Source: Bryum argenteum
Taxonomy: Eukaryota; Streptophyta; Bryopsida; Bryales; Bryaceae
Direction of reading: 5' to 3'
DNA length: 64,000 nt
Assembly (NCBI GenBank): GCA_037043015.1
Contig: CM073324.1
Location: 10,685,013 to 10,749,012, forward strand
The position numbers and the translations under genes are program-made. Under the pieces are notes generated by a model. The model was not told the origin of the DNA. It saw only the letters and a program-made list of their open reading frames with translations, and ran no database searches. Below are positions 25,946 to 37,720 of this stretch, piece by piece (position 1 is the stretch's first letter; the number at the start of each line of letters is the position of its first letter).

Positions 25946-26880
25946 TTAACCCCTAAAAATCCAGGAAAACCGATTCGGTTTTCTGAGATTTCGGGCAGCT
26001 CATTTTAAGCATTTAAATTGATATTTTTGCCTAAGATTTTTATTGGGTGCTCCCCATACAGTAATGTGTATGTGGTAAAATTTTCAAAGTCAAATTTTAA
26101 TTTTATAACCTTCACCTAGAAATTTTAGGTTTCAAGTCCAAAACGGGCAGTTTAAAATAATTTTTATTATTTTTTATTTTTTTAGAAATATGTTCATTGC
26201 CAAATTACTATTCAAATTCCAGAGTATTCGAAGTCAAAAAGTTTACCAATTTTACAAGGGCAGCCTCCAAAACTTTCAAAAACAATCTTCACAATTTCTA
26301 GTAATTTTACAATTTTTTCTTTCAAAAATTGCCAAAATTCGAGATTTTGGATTTTTTCCAAGATTTTTTTTTCCAAAATTCACATTATCATAAATGCACC
26401 TTCTCACCGTCAAGATTTTTCTCAAACTAAATATATCATACGTGGTGCTTGTTTTACTATATGGTTGTTTTTAGACCTTCTTTCAGAAAATATTTTACAT
26501 TAAGGTCAAAAAGTGGAATTGGTCTCTAAAATTTTGCATGAGCATACCCAACTTGATTACCTACATGAAAAAAAATGAGGGAAAAATATTTGGAATAACA
26601 ATCATTAAGTTGCCCTTGGCACCATTTAGACAATGCCTCTCACGCAGCGGCAAAAAAAAGTGTTGGTCAAACTTTGATTGTTATGATCTCACAAATGACA
26701 AACATCAAACGGTTGAAATTTTGACTTGTCCTTTGTATACAAGTTAGGTACAAGATCTTACAGTTCAAAGTCTAAAACCGGAAAAAAAAGTTTCTCCATT
26801 TCCCCATTTCCCAACAAAGGTGAAAAATGGCAGTTTTTGGTGCTGGAGGTCGAGGAAACCCCTAGATTTTTAGGGGTTAA
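25946..26880. mobile_element. TTAA-ended element, near-identical to 48279-49215
   Basis: 935 bp including the TTAA at each end. The ends read TTAACCCCTAAAAATCCAGG and, reverse-complemented, TTAACCCCTAAAAATCTAGG. The whole element aligns in reverse orientation with 48279-49215 with only scattered differences. Small frames (69 and 67 codons) exist in both copies, but they match no transposase and are probably fortuitous. The element is non-autonomous. Confidence 0.85.
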
Positions 26881-27885
26881 TATACATTCATTTGAAGTTG
26901 TTCATTTGAAGATTCTAGTTACATGTTTTTGTAGGTAGAAAACAAATTTGTAGGTGTTGAAAGATGCGTATTTGACAAATGGGAAATAATCCTATACTCC
27001 AATATTCTTGATCTTCTTTTGTGATTTCTAAAAATGTATTCAATTGCACGTAAGAATGAGTCTTCTCAACGCCTTTCTTTAAATTTGTCTTGAAAAAGTT
27101 GATGCCCTACTTTGTTATCTTTTAGCCGATCAAGAGTTGTGTTAACAATGAAAATCGTGAAATATTTTTTACATGTGAAGACCATATTTTTGTGAGAAAT
27201 TTAGAAAAACATTATGGATGAATCTTAGAATTGATTTTTAAATAAGAACAAATCAATATCAATCATAGGCTTTACGTTTCATCTTGTTTTTCAATTTTCT
27301 AGACAACTCCCTCATTCAAATAACTCAATCATGGTAAACCGCACATCGGAGCTAAATGCACTTCAACATATCGTAACCTAAATTCGAACCGCATAGAGTA
27401 GTGCCCACACCGAGGTTTCTCTTGATATCATAGAACACCACTCCCAAGGAAAACTATTGTTTTAAGGGTAACCTCGACTATAGAGTCAAGGAGATTTCAT
27501 TCATCACATAAAAATCACTTAAGTAGAATTCCATACGGAGACGTAAGTATTTAAAAGCATCAAAATATCAAATAGACTCTAGTTGACTGTTGACAGTAGA
27601 ATAATTACCCCATAAAATATTTCCAAAGCTGCAGTATTTCATGGAGTTGCTGGAATCCCTGTCGTAAACTGTGGGAAAATAGCAGGAGAGAAATCAGGCT
27701 TTTATAAATGGATGGGGAATGTTAGGGGAACCACACCGAGTGCTTGCTTGCTCTTGTGAAACTGGTATTTGGCTTTGTTTATTGGTTGGGTCCAAAGGCA
27801 TTGCTTCAATACTGGCCAAGATGTTCATGTGGATGGGGAGAGAGTCGGAGGACTTTGCTCATAACCCAGTCACTTGGGGCACCCT
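26881..27885. other. Intergenic DNA, nothing recognised
   Basis: AT-rich sequence between two mobile elements. Frames near 27719-27995 overlap the start of the next MITE. No gene or RNA signal was seen. Confidence 0.5.
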
Positions 27886-28194
27886 TAGGGCCACTTTATA
27901 CTTGGGGCCGGATTGAGGGCCGGCCCCAATTCTTCAAATTTCAACCAATAAGATGGCTCGATTCTTTCAAACCGGGCCCAAGGGCTTTAGACTAGGACCC
28001 GACTAGGGTCCAACCAAAACTTCACTTTATCCTATGTGGCATCCCATGTGGCACTGTTTTGGCGCCAAAATATTCGGGCCCAAGTGATGCAATTGGGACA
28101 AGGTTTACCAAGGCCCCAACTTGGGCCCAAGCCCTAGCCGTCGAATCCGGCCCAACCTCTAGCCGGCCTGGGCCTCTGTATAAAGTGGCCCTTA
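27886..28194. mobile_element. Short inverted-repeat element (MITE), family F copy 2
   Basis: Perfect terminal inverted repeat AGGGCCACTTTATAC at both ends, followed by inverted GGCC-rich blocks (GGGCCGGATTGAGGGCCGGCC against its counterpart near 28150). It is 309 bp, far more GC-rich than its surroundings and without coding capacity. Confidence 0.75.
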
Positions 28195-28199
28195 TATGA

Positions 28200-28625
28200 G
28201 TGCTCGGAGCCCCATCACCCAATGGGATTTTTCTCTTTAGAGTCCCAAGAATTTTTAATTCCCCGACGGTCGTTTCCGATGATTTTGAATTTAAAAATGG
28301 GGTCTACGGCCTCCTCTTCCTCTAGGAGACTATTTCTTGACATTGAAAATTTAAGGGGGCTCTTTACCACTCCCCCTCCCTTGCCCCTCGGAGAAACGCT
28401 CGTAGCATTGATTCAGAGGGGTAAGCGTTCGTAGCAGCTACCAAAGAGGATGGAGGAGGGGTAATGAGCCCCCTAATTTTTTGATGTATGGACATTAAAT
28501 GCCAAGGGGTAGGCTTCCAAGGGTAGCTTGGGGTCGCAGACCTCAAATTTGAATTCAAAATTATCAAGAACTGCCTTGGGAGGTCCCCTTGAATTCTAGG
28601 GTGCCTCCTTGGTAGCTGCGACGAA
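28200..28625. mobile_element. Foldback element centred near 28435
   Basis: The left arm (28203-28433) and right arm (28440-28625) are imperfect inverted copies (for example CTCTTTACCACTCCCCCTCC against GGAGGAGGGGTAATGAG). A single arm-like copy lies at 12590-12800. Family D; no coding frame. Confidence 0.6.
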
Positions 28626-29519
28626 CCATTGCCCGATTCAGAGTGATCTAATCATTTGCCGCAGCTTTGTAAATCTACTTTGGTAAAATCATCTAGTAAA
28701 AAGAGTTTTCTTTGTTTGAAGTTTACCTCCATGTCCTTTCCGGTTGTGTTGGAATGGTTCTATTGAAATGATGTTCGAGTGGACGATGCACATATGTTCA
28801 CGTTTAGAGAAAACAAGGTTCCAAAATGGAAACTCCAAACGTTGGGTGCAATGATCGGGAAAAACATGCCGCTAGTTCATTATCACCCGATAAAATAACC
28901 CATTAGCCGTTCATTCTCCAAAACACCATTAACTACAAGAAATTTAAAATTCTTAGTATAAAATGAGACAATTATCGAGATAGTTTCACCTAAAACCAGT
29001 TGGACAAGGGAACTGTAGGATATTAGCTAGTAAGTATGAAATGATCTCCCAAACCCTAGTTGGGTGATCTTTCAGTTGTCATATCTTAACCTATAATGTA
29101 GTTATTGACAGTAATTAATCGACCTCAAAAATCTGCTGAGGTGGCGGAATTTTATTCGTTTTGGGCTTACACATTACATCCCATAATTAATGAGTTTATA
29201 GATGAAAGTTAATTGTAATGCACGGATTTGTGGATGAAAATAGTGCGCTAATTTGTGCATGAAAAACTTGTGGTATGTGAGGATGAGTGAAATTGAAATA
29301 AGAGTATCAACCTAATAGAAAACTTGAAATTGTTTTACCAAGTAAACAAGTAATTGGTGCAACAAAGAAATTGTAGTAGTTCATGAAATCTATTTTCCTC
29401 GAACATCTAGAATCTTTTGTAGCTCAAGGCTACTAAAAAGGCGGTCAGAAATGCGGGGCATGATGATTCAAAAGTTTCATCCAAGTTTCATCGACATTTT
29501 CGGCTGGTTAATTACGCTC
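28626..29519. other. AT-rich intergenic DNA, nothing recognised
   Basis: Only short frames, with no terminal repeats or family similarity noticed. Confidence 0.5.
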
Positions 29520-29615
29520 GGTAATGGGGGCCTATTGCAGCGCTGTGGCGCCTTGTCGCAGCGCTAACGCGCTTCTCCATTACGCCCCGTAGCGCTGCTC
29601 CAAGCCCCCATTACC
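29520..29615. mobile_element. GC-rich 96-bp palindromic element
   Basis: Perfect 12-bp terminal inverted repeats, GGTAATGGGGGC and GCCCCCATTACC. AGCGCTG-type blocks inside are also inverted, so single strands could fold into a hairpin. It is a sharp GC island in AT-rich DNA, probably a very small MITE. Confidence 0.65.
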
Positions 29616-30752
29616 TAATCCATAAAGATGGTCTAAAAATTTACTATGAGACAATAGGGAAACTTTGATATTATCATTTATTTATTTTTCCTATAATTTT
29701 ATTTTTTCCAAAAAATGAATCTAAGGCAGGATTTTGCCATCCATGACGTAAGGTACTTCTTGACGATGTAATCAAACTATTAAAGTAAATGATCTGATTA
29801 TACCATATAATTATTAGTTCATAGAAATAAGCTAGTCTACTTTTTAGAAAAATTACTTGCACATCCAAACTGGTTTTCAAAAATGTTACAAATTGTTGTT
29901 AAAATTTGTTTGCTCAACAACTATTTGTAAGAGAAAGAATTGTTTTGTTAGTTTTTCTAGAGATATTATAGATGGCAGAAAGATTTCATTTCATGATACA
30001 TTGTTCAAGCGTCTATTTGATCAAATCTATGTAAAATGAAATCATCTTTTTGGAGTTTTCTATATTACAATTTGCTATAGAGAATCAAATTAGCCATCAA
30101 TTTCACCTTGAAACTTATTTCATATGATTTTCACCCATGTCCAAGAATTCTTTTGATTTGCATAGTCATATCACTCCTTGCATTTGCAGTGCATCAAATC
30201 CATTGCAAGGAAACTACAAAAATATCGAACTAGAAAATTGGAAGTCTAAGTTGGAACAAATCTTAAGTAACCAAAATCAACTAATTTATGAACAAATAGT
30301 GTTCTAATATACATCAAGCTACTACCCCTAACTATTGTGGTAGATCATATATCCTTGCTTATGGTTGTTATCAACGCAGAACAAAAATTCAAGTTCATTT
30401 TTCATAATCCCTCACATTTTCACATGAACTTGGCGACAATCATTTCTAGCTCTTATTGATACATTAGCAAATTTTTCAACAAAAAAATTAAAAATAATCC
30501 TATCTTTTTTCCACTACCCATGTAAGATCAAGAATAGATATTGCGATAAAATTATTAGAAATGTGTGAGAGCGTGAGAGCGCTATCTTGTTTAAATGTTG
30601 TTAATAATGACTTTTATTAGTGAAGTGTTTGCAAACCATGACATCTTGAGGTAAATTGATGAATATACAATGATTTAGTTTTGAATGCAATTTGTATATT
30701 GAGGGTTAGTTGTTGGAAGGTCTTTGATGGGACGTTTAAGACTAATTTAAGC
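29616..30752. other. AT-rich intergenic DNA, nothing recognised
   Basis: No coding frame above noise and no repeat of note. Confidence 0.5.
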
Positions 30753-31980
30753 TTTAGGGTGTAGAAGGACTAGAGGAGGAAAAATTCCCCCTAGTGGATC
30801 CAATTGATGATGGAGAAGAACTAGAGGAGGAAAAACTCCCCCTAGTGAATCCTAAATTAGAAATAGGGTTAGTTGCTTAAATTAGAATTAAGCGTTTTAC
30901 CATGGGCTTTGTACAATTAGTCTTTGATGTCCATGTTGTGTTTGAAATTTGATTGTTGTAAGTCTCATCCATCTAACCTTGTGGTAGCATGTGAGGCTAC
31001 ATCCATTGATGAAGTGGTTGATGGAATGAAGGCTTCAAGGACGGAGCGCGTGGAGTGGCGGTTATTCATCCATGGAAGCTTAGTTAGGGCTTAGGCCTTA
31101 GTTAGGCTTTAGGGTGAGCCGCCTCTTTGGCGATTTTCATTTTGTACTTAATAGCTTGTTTCCAAGCTATCATAACCCACTCAATCTTGTTAGAGTAGGA
31201 GAAGGAAGGCCATGGGCCCCCTTTGCCTCCATCTTGTTTGTTACATATCTTGTTTGTCTACCTCTTTTCTTTGTAATGTTTAGTTAGAGTAGGAGTAGGG
31301 AGGCAGGTGGACCTCCCTCTCAATTTTGTTTGTCTACCTCTTCTTTTTTGTAATGCGTAGTTAGAGTAAGAGTAGGGAGGCAGGTGGACCTCCCTCTCAA
31401 TTTTGTTTCTTTTGATTTCTTCTTCAATTGCTTAGTTGTTGGTAGAAGAAGGAGGCCGTGGGCCCCTTTCACTCAATTCTCTCAATCTACATCAAATGTC
31501 TCTCGGTCTTTCCCTCATCAGTCGCTCAATTCTTCTTCAAACTCATTGAGATTTTTGTGGTAGGTAGCTTGTAAGTAGAGCTTTCCAACGGTAGTAAGCA
31601 TGCTCAAATCCGAGTTGTAGAGAGGGAGAAATTTGCTCCCAAAGTCGGGGTGTCGAAAACGGTTTCCCCCCGGCAGTGAACAAATCAGCTGTGTTTAAAC
31701 AGCAATCAGTCACGGAGTTTTTCTCGATGCTATTGAGACTTCTAGGGTAGATAGAGCTCCTAAAGAGCTTTCCAGGGGTATATGGTATGTCCCGATCCGA
31801 TCTTTGGAGAGGGAGAAACACCCCTCCAAAGTTGAAGGGTTTTCCCGCCGGCGGTTAAAAGAAGTAGGCCCCAGTATTTTGGCCATCAGTCCTCGGGTTT
31901 TGATTTTATGCTTCTGAGATTTTGGGGGTGAGTGCGAAATTGACTTAGCTTTCCAAAAAGCTATGGTACTCCCAAATCGG
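30753..31980. repeat. Region of local tandem duplications, possible LTR-type remnant
   Basis: A 51-bp unit (ACTAGAGGAGGAAAAA..CCCCCTAGTG) is duplicated at 30769-30860. A 77-bp unit containing GGAGGCAGGTGGACCTCCC repeats at 31282 and 31359, with a looser copy near 31180. Between 31540 and 31980 two similar blocks about 200 bp apart (TTTGTGGTAGGTAGCTTG.. / TTCTAGGGTAGATAGAGC..) suggest another duplication. The style resembles a degraded LTR, but no polymerase domain is present. Confidence 0.45.
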
Positions 31981-33300
31981 AGCTAAGATGAAGCGATGGC
32001 GAGCCAAAAACCGGAAGAGGGTTAAAAGGAGGCCGGCGGGGATTTTCTTCTTCACTTCCCCTTGTTTCTTCTTCATTTCTTCTCGTCTTCTCTTCTCCCT
32101 TGTTCCTCTCTTCATGTGTTGTTCTTGTCCATCCCCTTGTGACCAAAGGCCACTCCAGGGTGGTTTTTTGGCTCACAAAATGATTATTCAAAAATATGGA
32201 TTCCCAATTTACAAAGTCAAATGCAAACAGCCTATCATTCATAATGTTCTTACTCCATTACAATACTCATAGAAAAATAGAAATGCCAATGAGTTAATTT
32301 GTAAATCTAGATGATTTTCTTAAGTATGAAGACTCGCAACACGTCAATAGATTAGGAGATTTCGTTAAACAACGCCGTATTGTGGGGTCCGTGTGAATCA
32401 AGCTCTTTTCTTATTGTAATAGCACCTCATAGGGGTCAATGCAATCGCAAGTCGACATTTGACAACAAACATGAAAAATCTACCAACATATGGTAGCCCA
32501 TGCGTCATCTTTGTTTGAAGTTCTTTTTGTCTCTAAATATGTAGTTACTCTCCAAATAAAAATGTTGGTGGAGGGCTCAACCAATGAATAGAGAATCACG
32601 AGATGCAGGGCAACTAATTGGTGCGGTTGTTATCATAAAAAATGTTCAACATTCTCTAGAAATAATACTTGTTGGAGATTCATTACTCAAGAAAACCTTC
32701 TCACAGTTGGCATGGACACGAACAACATGCATCTCACTCTAGTTGCATTCCTAGAGATGCCCATATGTAGTCTCGCATCAAGAATGTCTCCTTTCGTCAA
32801 AAAACTCCAAATTTTTTTCCCAAAAAGAAACACCCACAAAGTTCTTCTCTACAACCCACCTACATCATTTTGCCGAAACAAACAAACAAAATCTATGCAC
32901 GAAGAAAGAGCAAAATGGAATCAAAGCATATCATTAAAGAATCTTCAAGCATAAATTCTCAACTCCAATAATGCACAAACGATCTTTTCGTTATCCCATA
33001 CAAATAAGTGTACAAACACAATATATAGTTCCATAGTGTAAATACCAATACCAATACAGAGTACCCACATGTTAAATAATAGAGAATAATAAGGAAAACA
33101 TAAAATGGTGAATATGAAGGGGGCCAGTGAGGGTTATCCAAGTAGAGGGGACGAAATGCATGGACGGACGGACGGAGAAAGATTTCATCCATCCATGGGA
33201 TGGGCACGACCAATGAGGATAAGGTCACGTGGCGGGGCAGCGGGTATGGGGTGGAGCACCCTATCCTATCCTAGCTGACTCAGGGCTTTGAGATCTTTTG
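31981..33300. other. Intergenic DNA, nothing recognised
   Basis: Mixed-composition DNA without a credible gene. The frames at 31961-32272 are opposite-strand readings of a pyrimidine-rich tract. Confidence 0.45.
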
Positions 33301-33740
33301 AGTTTAATAATGCGGCCCATCCCCATGCATTCCCCAATCACCCCCACCCCTGCACTCCTGCAGGCGTGGCCCCCCCATCCCGGGTGCTTCCCCCCCCCCC
33401 CCACCAGTCAAACCGGCCCTCACCCCCGGGGAATGTTCCAAACCCCACATTCTCATCCATCCTACATTACTTAATTCATCCATAAGCTCACACGTTTCAT
33501 CTATCCTTACAGTCATTCTTCCATCCACTGACCCATCCATCTGAGTGCTCATTGATCTGTTCATCCGCCCTTTCAGTCATCTGTCCATCCACTCCTCCAT
33601 CCACCTGCTCATTTGTTCATCCGCCCTTCCACTCAGCAGCCCTCACCCCCGGGGAATGTTCATCCATCTATTCTCGTTATCATTCGTTCATCTGCCCTTT
33701 AGTCATTCGTTCATCTACTCAGCACTATCCTATGGGCGTG
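33300..33740 (+). repeat. CATC-rich low-complexity tract
   Basis: Repeated CATCCATC/TTCATC units with C-runs (for example 33390-33402). Two blocks containing CCTCACCCCCGGGGAATGTT (33417 and 33641) show a local duplication of about 220 bp. Frames here are repeat artefacts. Confidence 0.7.
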
Positions 33741-33940
33741 ATTATGATTCTTCATGCACCTACTGGATTATTGATTTTGCATGTCAGTTTTGATGGGTGG
33801 GTTTTGTCATTCTTTCATGCATGGATGATTATTATGTTCTTCTTCAGTTCTTCTACTTCCCCGCATGGAAACATGGTTCTATATTGCATGAGTACTACGC
33901 TTTTTCAAGTACGAGGGGCTGTTTTTGTACTTTATGCATG

Positions 33941-35320
33941 ATAACGTACGTTTCTTGTTGGGGTTTAGAGTTCTTTGATCACGTTTGGAATTTTTGTAAT
34001 TTTCTTCCCCCTTTTTTCGAGGTGATCGAGCTTTAGGATAGGTATTAGAGAAAGTTTGGAGGTAAGTAAGCTTGTTGTGGGAGTAAGGGAAGCACATGTG
34101 GATACGATGTTAATGCTTATGCTTATACATGATAATGTATGTTTGTGGTTGGGGTTTAGAGTTGTTTGGGAGCACGGTCTCGTTTGGGAATTTTGTAATA
34201 TTTTTTTCACTTCTCCGAGGTGATCGAGCTAAGGATGGGTATTAACCCTTAAACGCCCACGATGTCGAAAAACGACATTTTGGATGTACATCAGAAACTT
34301 TGAAGGCCATATCTTCTTCATCCGAGGTCCGTTTTGGATGAAATCACTTGGATTAGGTTCCAAATCAAGTCTAGTTTGTGTTGTAAAATTTGCAAGCCCA
34401 TACAATAAAGTATGAATCAATGGAATGCACTTTAGTGAAAACAACTCTTGTTTTTGGGTTTCCAAGCATGGGGCATGTATTACCATTGCAAGCCAATTGT
34501 GTGAAATTAAAAATAGTTTTTCATGATTTTTTTTTCCATGGTCATGATCTTGAGGTGATTCTTAACAACTTTGTAGTGAGAAGATTTTTGATCCAAATGA
34601 TTTTGCTATTGGATTTGCAATGATGTTTTGTCAGCAGAGAAAGTGAGAAAATGAATGATATTTGAGGAGCTATATCTCCCTCATCCACCGTTGGATTTCA
34701 ACTTAATTTTTTGGGGTGGCCTTCAATTAGAGTCTAGTCTAAGTGGTAGAAACCTTAACAAGATCGAAGATGTTTTGAAGATAAGGCATGAAATTGAATG
34801 CAAAGGGTCTAGTTTTGGACTATTTTTCCTTTGTAAAATGTTCGGTAGTTTTTACCATTGCATGGCTTTTATTTGAGCCAAGAAATCTTTTTGATGAATT
34901 TTTGTTGGGTAAAGGACTTATTAAGATGAAGGTGAACATCTTTCTAGTTCGTGATTTTTTCATTGCAATAGGTATATTGGTAGCATTTCTACCTCCGAGT
35001 GAAAATGATGAAATTTTGCAGTTTGTTTTTGATATTAATATGTTACGATCTCTCGATCTATAAGGCCTCATGACTCAAATTTTGGTCCACATGATCTTCG
35101 ATAAGTCTATTACAAGTTTGTACGGTTGAGATCTTAATAGCTTCTCTTGATTTTCATCTATGACGATTTCTATGGAAATGTGCTTTTCTGCTAAAAATAG
35201 GCTCGGGCGTTTTAGGGGTTAAACAAAGTTTGGAGGGAAATAAGCTTATTGTGGGAATAAGGGAAGTACATGTGGCTACAATGTTGATGCTTATGCTTAT
35301 ACATGGTAGAAATGAGTTTG
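33941..35320 (+). repeat. Tandem repeat of about 190 bp, second unit split by a TTAA element
   Basis: Unit 1 (about 33941-34128) runs GGGGTTTAGAGTTCTTTG to GCTTATGCTTATACATGATAA. Unit 2 starts near 34129 with the same series up to GGATGGGTATTAA and resumes at 35219 with TTAAACAAAGTTTGGAGG. Unit 1 reads through this point without interruption (GGTATTAGAGAAAGTTTGGA), so it is an empty-site control. Confidence 0.8.
34242..35222. mobile_element. TTAA-ended element (981 bp)
   Basis: Ends are TTAACCCTTAAACGCCCACG and GGGCGTTTTAGGGGTTAA. The body (AAAACGACATTTTGGATG, GAAATCACTTGGATTAGGTT, TTGCAAGCCAATTGTGTG) is shared in reverse orientation with the copies ending at 40641, 56627 and 62183. Frames of 73-91 codons have no known motifs. 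The target repeat around it proves insertion at TTAA. Confidence 0.85.
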
Positions 35321-35322
35321 GA

Positions 35323-35635
35323 TTGCTAGCTTTATTGAGGTAAAGCAAGGTATGGTTGGTACATTGATGTTGAATGATGCATGAAAGTTTGAAAAAGTTC
35401 ATTTTGGTATTCATCAAATTGGGAACATTTCTTTCATATTCTGTTTTTTATCATACAAGAAAATTTATTTGCATAAAGTAGTTTTCCTAAAGTTTTGGTG
35501 CTTTTTTGAAAAATAATTTCTGTCGACCCTGCCCTACAACTAGGATAGTGCAATTGTATGTACTTTTTTCCTTGAGTCATACTAGCATTGATTCTTCATT
35601 AGAATGAATGAACTACGGTTACATGCTTAAAAAGC

Positions 35636-35671
<36 letters not shown>

Positions 35672-36500
35672 TATTTTTATTTATTTACTTTCCTCGCAAG
35701 GGAACCGATTCTTTGAAGAAATATTCAAAGTATGTAGAGATTTTTTATAAATTGGAATCATAAATTTATAAACTTTAGGTTTATATCGAATCAATCGCAA
35801 ATTTAAGAAGTAGGAGAGGAAAGTGTTTCTAGAACCACACACTCAAAACTATACCCCATCAGTGCATTACAATCTGAAGGTTGGAAACTATAGTGTACTT
35901 CCTCTTGAATGTTGTAGTGTGCAATTTTTGATCTCGTGTGGTTTTTGAGCACCATAACTTTATTGAGTTTCATTGACACATTTATTGGGATTAGTGTATG
36001 CTCATGTATGTATTTACATGTATCAAGTTTTACAAGAGGTTTCTCAAATGATATTTATATGAATGCGAGATTATAAATAAAACAAGTGAGGTGTGAAAAC
36101 TCGTAAAAACTGTAATATCAATTAAATATTACTCAAATATAGAGGAAAAACAAAGTGAAAAAAAAAAAAAAAAAAAAAAAAAATAATGAGAACAAGAGAC
36201 ATGATTTTGGTAGTGATAATTGGGTTTATGGTATTTACATCAAAATGGTGGCCAAGCTATCAAAACACATGGAAGTGAATGGATGAGCTTGGAATATAAT
36301 TAGTCATGATTAGAATATATACATAGCGATTAGAATATATACATAGCAACATATACATGATGCATTTGAATAATAGTTGTTATATAAGCCGCCATAGTAA
36401 TTAAATAGGCAAATTGACCAAACCAGGTACTAAAGGCGGCAGTTATGATTTGATGATAGAAGGCGTAGCCCTTTCCTTGCCATAAATATGGTGAAGGCAG
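35323..36500. other. AT-rich intergenic DNA with long poly-T and poly-A runs
   Basis: It contains a T run at about 35636-35669 and an A run at about 36157-36183. No gene was recognised. Confidence 0.55.
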
Positions 36501-36879
36501 CAACGCTTCAACGTCTCAAAAGACGGGTTGATTATACGAGACACTTGAATGCTACTACGATGTCATTCAAGAAGTACCTCCTAAAGCGCGTGAATATTTT
36601 TTTTTTTGTTGATGTGCTTCACTAAATTAGTGGCTGAGTGTTGAATGATGGAAAACTATCATGTATTGTTCGGAGGGCGGGGAAATCTCCGACCCCTACT
36701 TTTGATTATGGTATGAGACTTTTGATTATGGTACTTTCCTCAACGCTATCAATTGTTCCATATTAAAAATTAAAAATTTAGAGTCAAATTTATCCTTATT
36801 TGTACATTTTGGCTAATTCGTAAACACATATAAATTATGTGATCATATTTTATCCCTATATATAAAAGAACATGATATG

Positions 36880-37560
36880 TTTGTCTCTTCTTGGTAATCC
36901 ACCATCCATGCATGATTATAATAATTGTTATCATCATTTGGTTGTGTAGATATGGTATGAAGAGTTTTAAAGATCTTGAAGGGTTTATGTAAGTGGTATT
37001 TGATTGTTATTAAGAGTTTATTAGATCCCAATAATATAATAAGGAGACAAAGGGACAAGGAAAGTAGAATACATATAATTGGAGCAAACTAAGGAGTGAA
37101 CATGAGATCAAGGGAAAATCTGACAAGAACTAGAAATTGGGAACAAAGAATAGAACTAGGAAGAGAGGATGAGAACCTTGAACAAATAATCAAAACCATG
37201 AACGAATACTAGGAACTAAGAACAAATAATGGAAATCGGGAACGACTGATGGAAGCCAAGAAGGGGAGTTGGGGGACAAAGAACTGGAAACAAATGATGG
37301 GATCCGAGAACATGAGTTTAGAGGTAGGGAACCATTTATAAAGAAAAGGAAAATGGGATCTAGAACATAGAACAAAGAATTGGGAACAAGGGTCCATGGA
37401 ACCCATGATATGCTGTGGATTTGAAAGAACATAAGAAACTGAGAAGAAGGAAGCCGAGGATATGTTGTAAATCCTATAAAGCAGGGGATCGTGAACTAGG
37501 TAATTGAGGATAGGAAGAATTTTTGAAGAATATTTATTAAAGAACTCACTCATCAAGATA
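36880..37560 (+). repeat. Dispersed repeat family G, copy 1, with purine-rich GGAAC tract
   Basis: The head (TTATCATCATTTGG, GAAGAGTTTTAAAGATCTTG, GATTGTTATTAAGAGTTTATTA) is followed by about 500 bp of purine-rich sequence built from GGAAC/GAACA motifs. The same layout recurs at 38739-39340 and the head alone at 37600-37720. The frames on the minus strand are low-complexity readings. Confidence 0.65.
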
Positions 37561-37599
37561 AGAGGGACCATAGTCACAAATTAATCAAATACATGTATG

Positions 37600-37720
37600 G
37601 TCATGGTCATGGCCATCATCATTTGGTCATGTATAAACGGCATGAAGAGTTTTAAAGATTTTAAAGGGTCTTGTAAATGGTTAACGATTGTTATTTAGAG
37701 TTTACTAAATCTTTTTTATA
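37600..37720 (+). repeat. Dispersed repeat family G, copy 2 (head only)
   Basis: It contains GGTCATGGCCATCATCATTTGG, trimmed here to its shared core CATCATCATTTGG, then GAAGAGTTTTAAAGATTTT and a diverged GATTGTTATTTAGAGTTTA. The purine tract does not follow. Confidence 0.55.

Noticed and set aside
25946..26880. TTAACCCCTAAA ends as telomere-type repeats (CCCTAAA)
   Set aside because: The telomere-like heptamer occurs once per end, not in tandem, and always next to TTAA as part of an element terminus. A telomeric origin is not supported.
26190..26938. Small frames present in both near-identical TTAA elements (also 48411-48968)
   Set aside because: They are kept only because the two DNA copies are nearly identical. 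They carry no transposase motif and are too short.
30753..31980. Full LTR retrotransposon
   Set aside because: Tandem duplications only. No gag, protease, reverse transcriptase, integrase or primer-binding site was found.
31961..32242. Glu/Arg-rich minus-strand frame of 93 codons
   Set aside because: Reading of a pyrimidine-rich plus-strand tract; composition alone explains it.
33288..33564. Frames in the CATC-rich tract
   Set aside because: Low-complexity repeat translated in several frames, with no domain.
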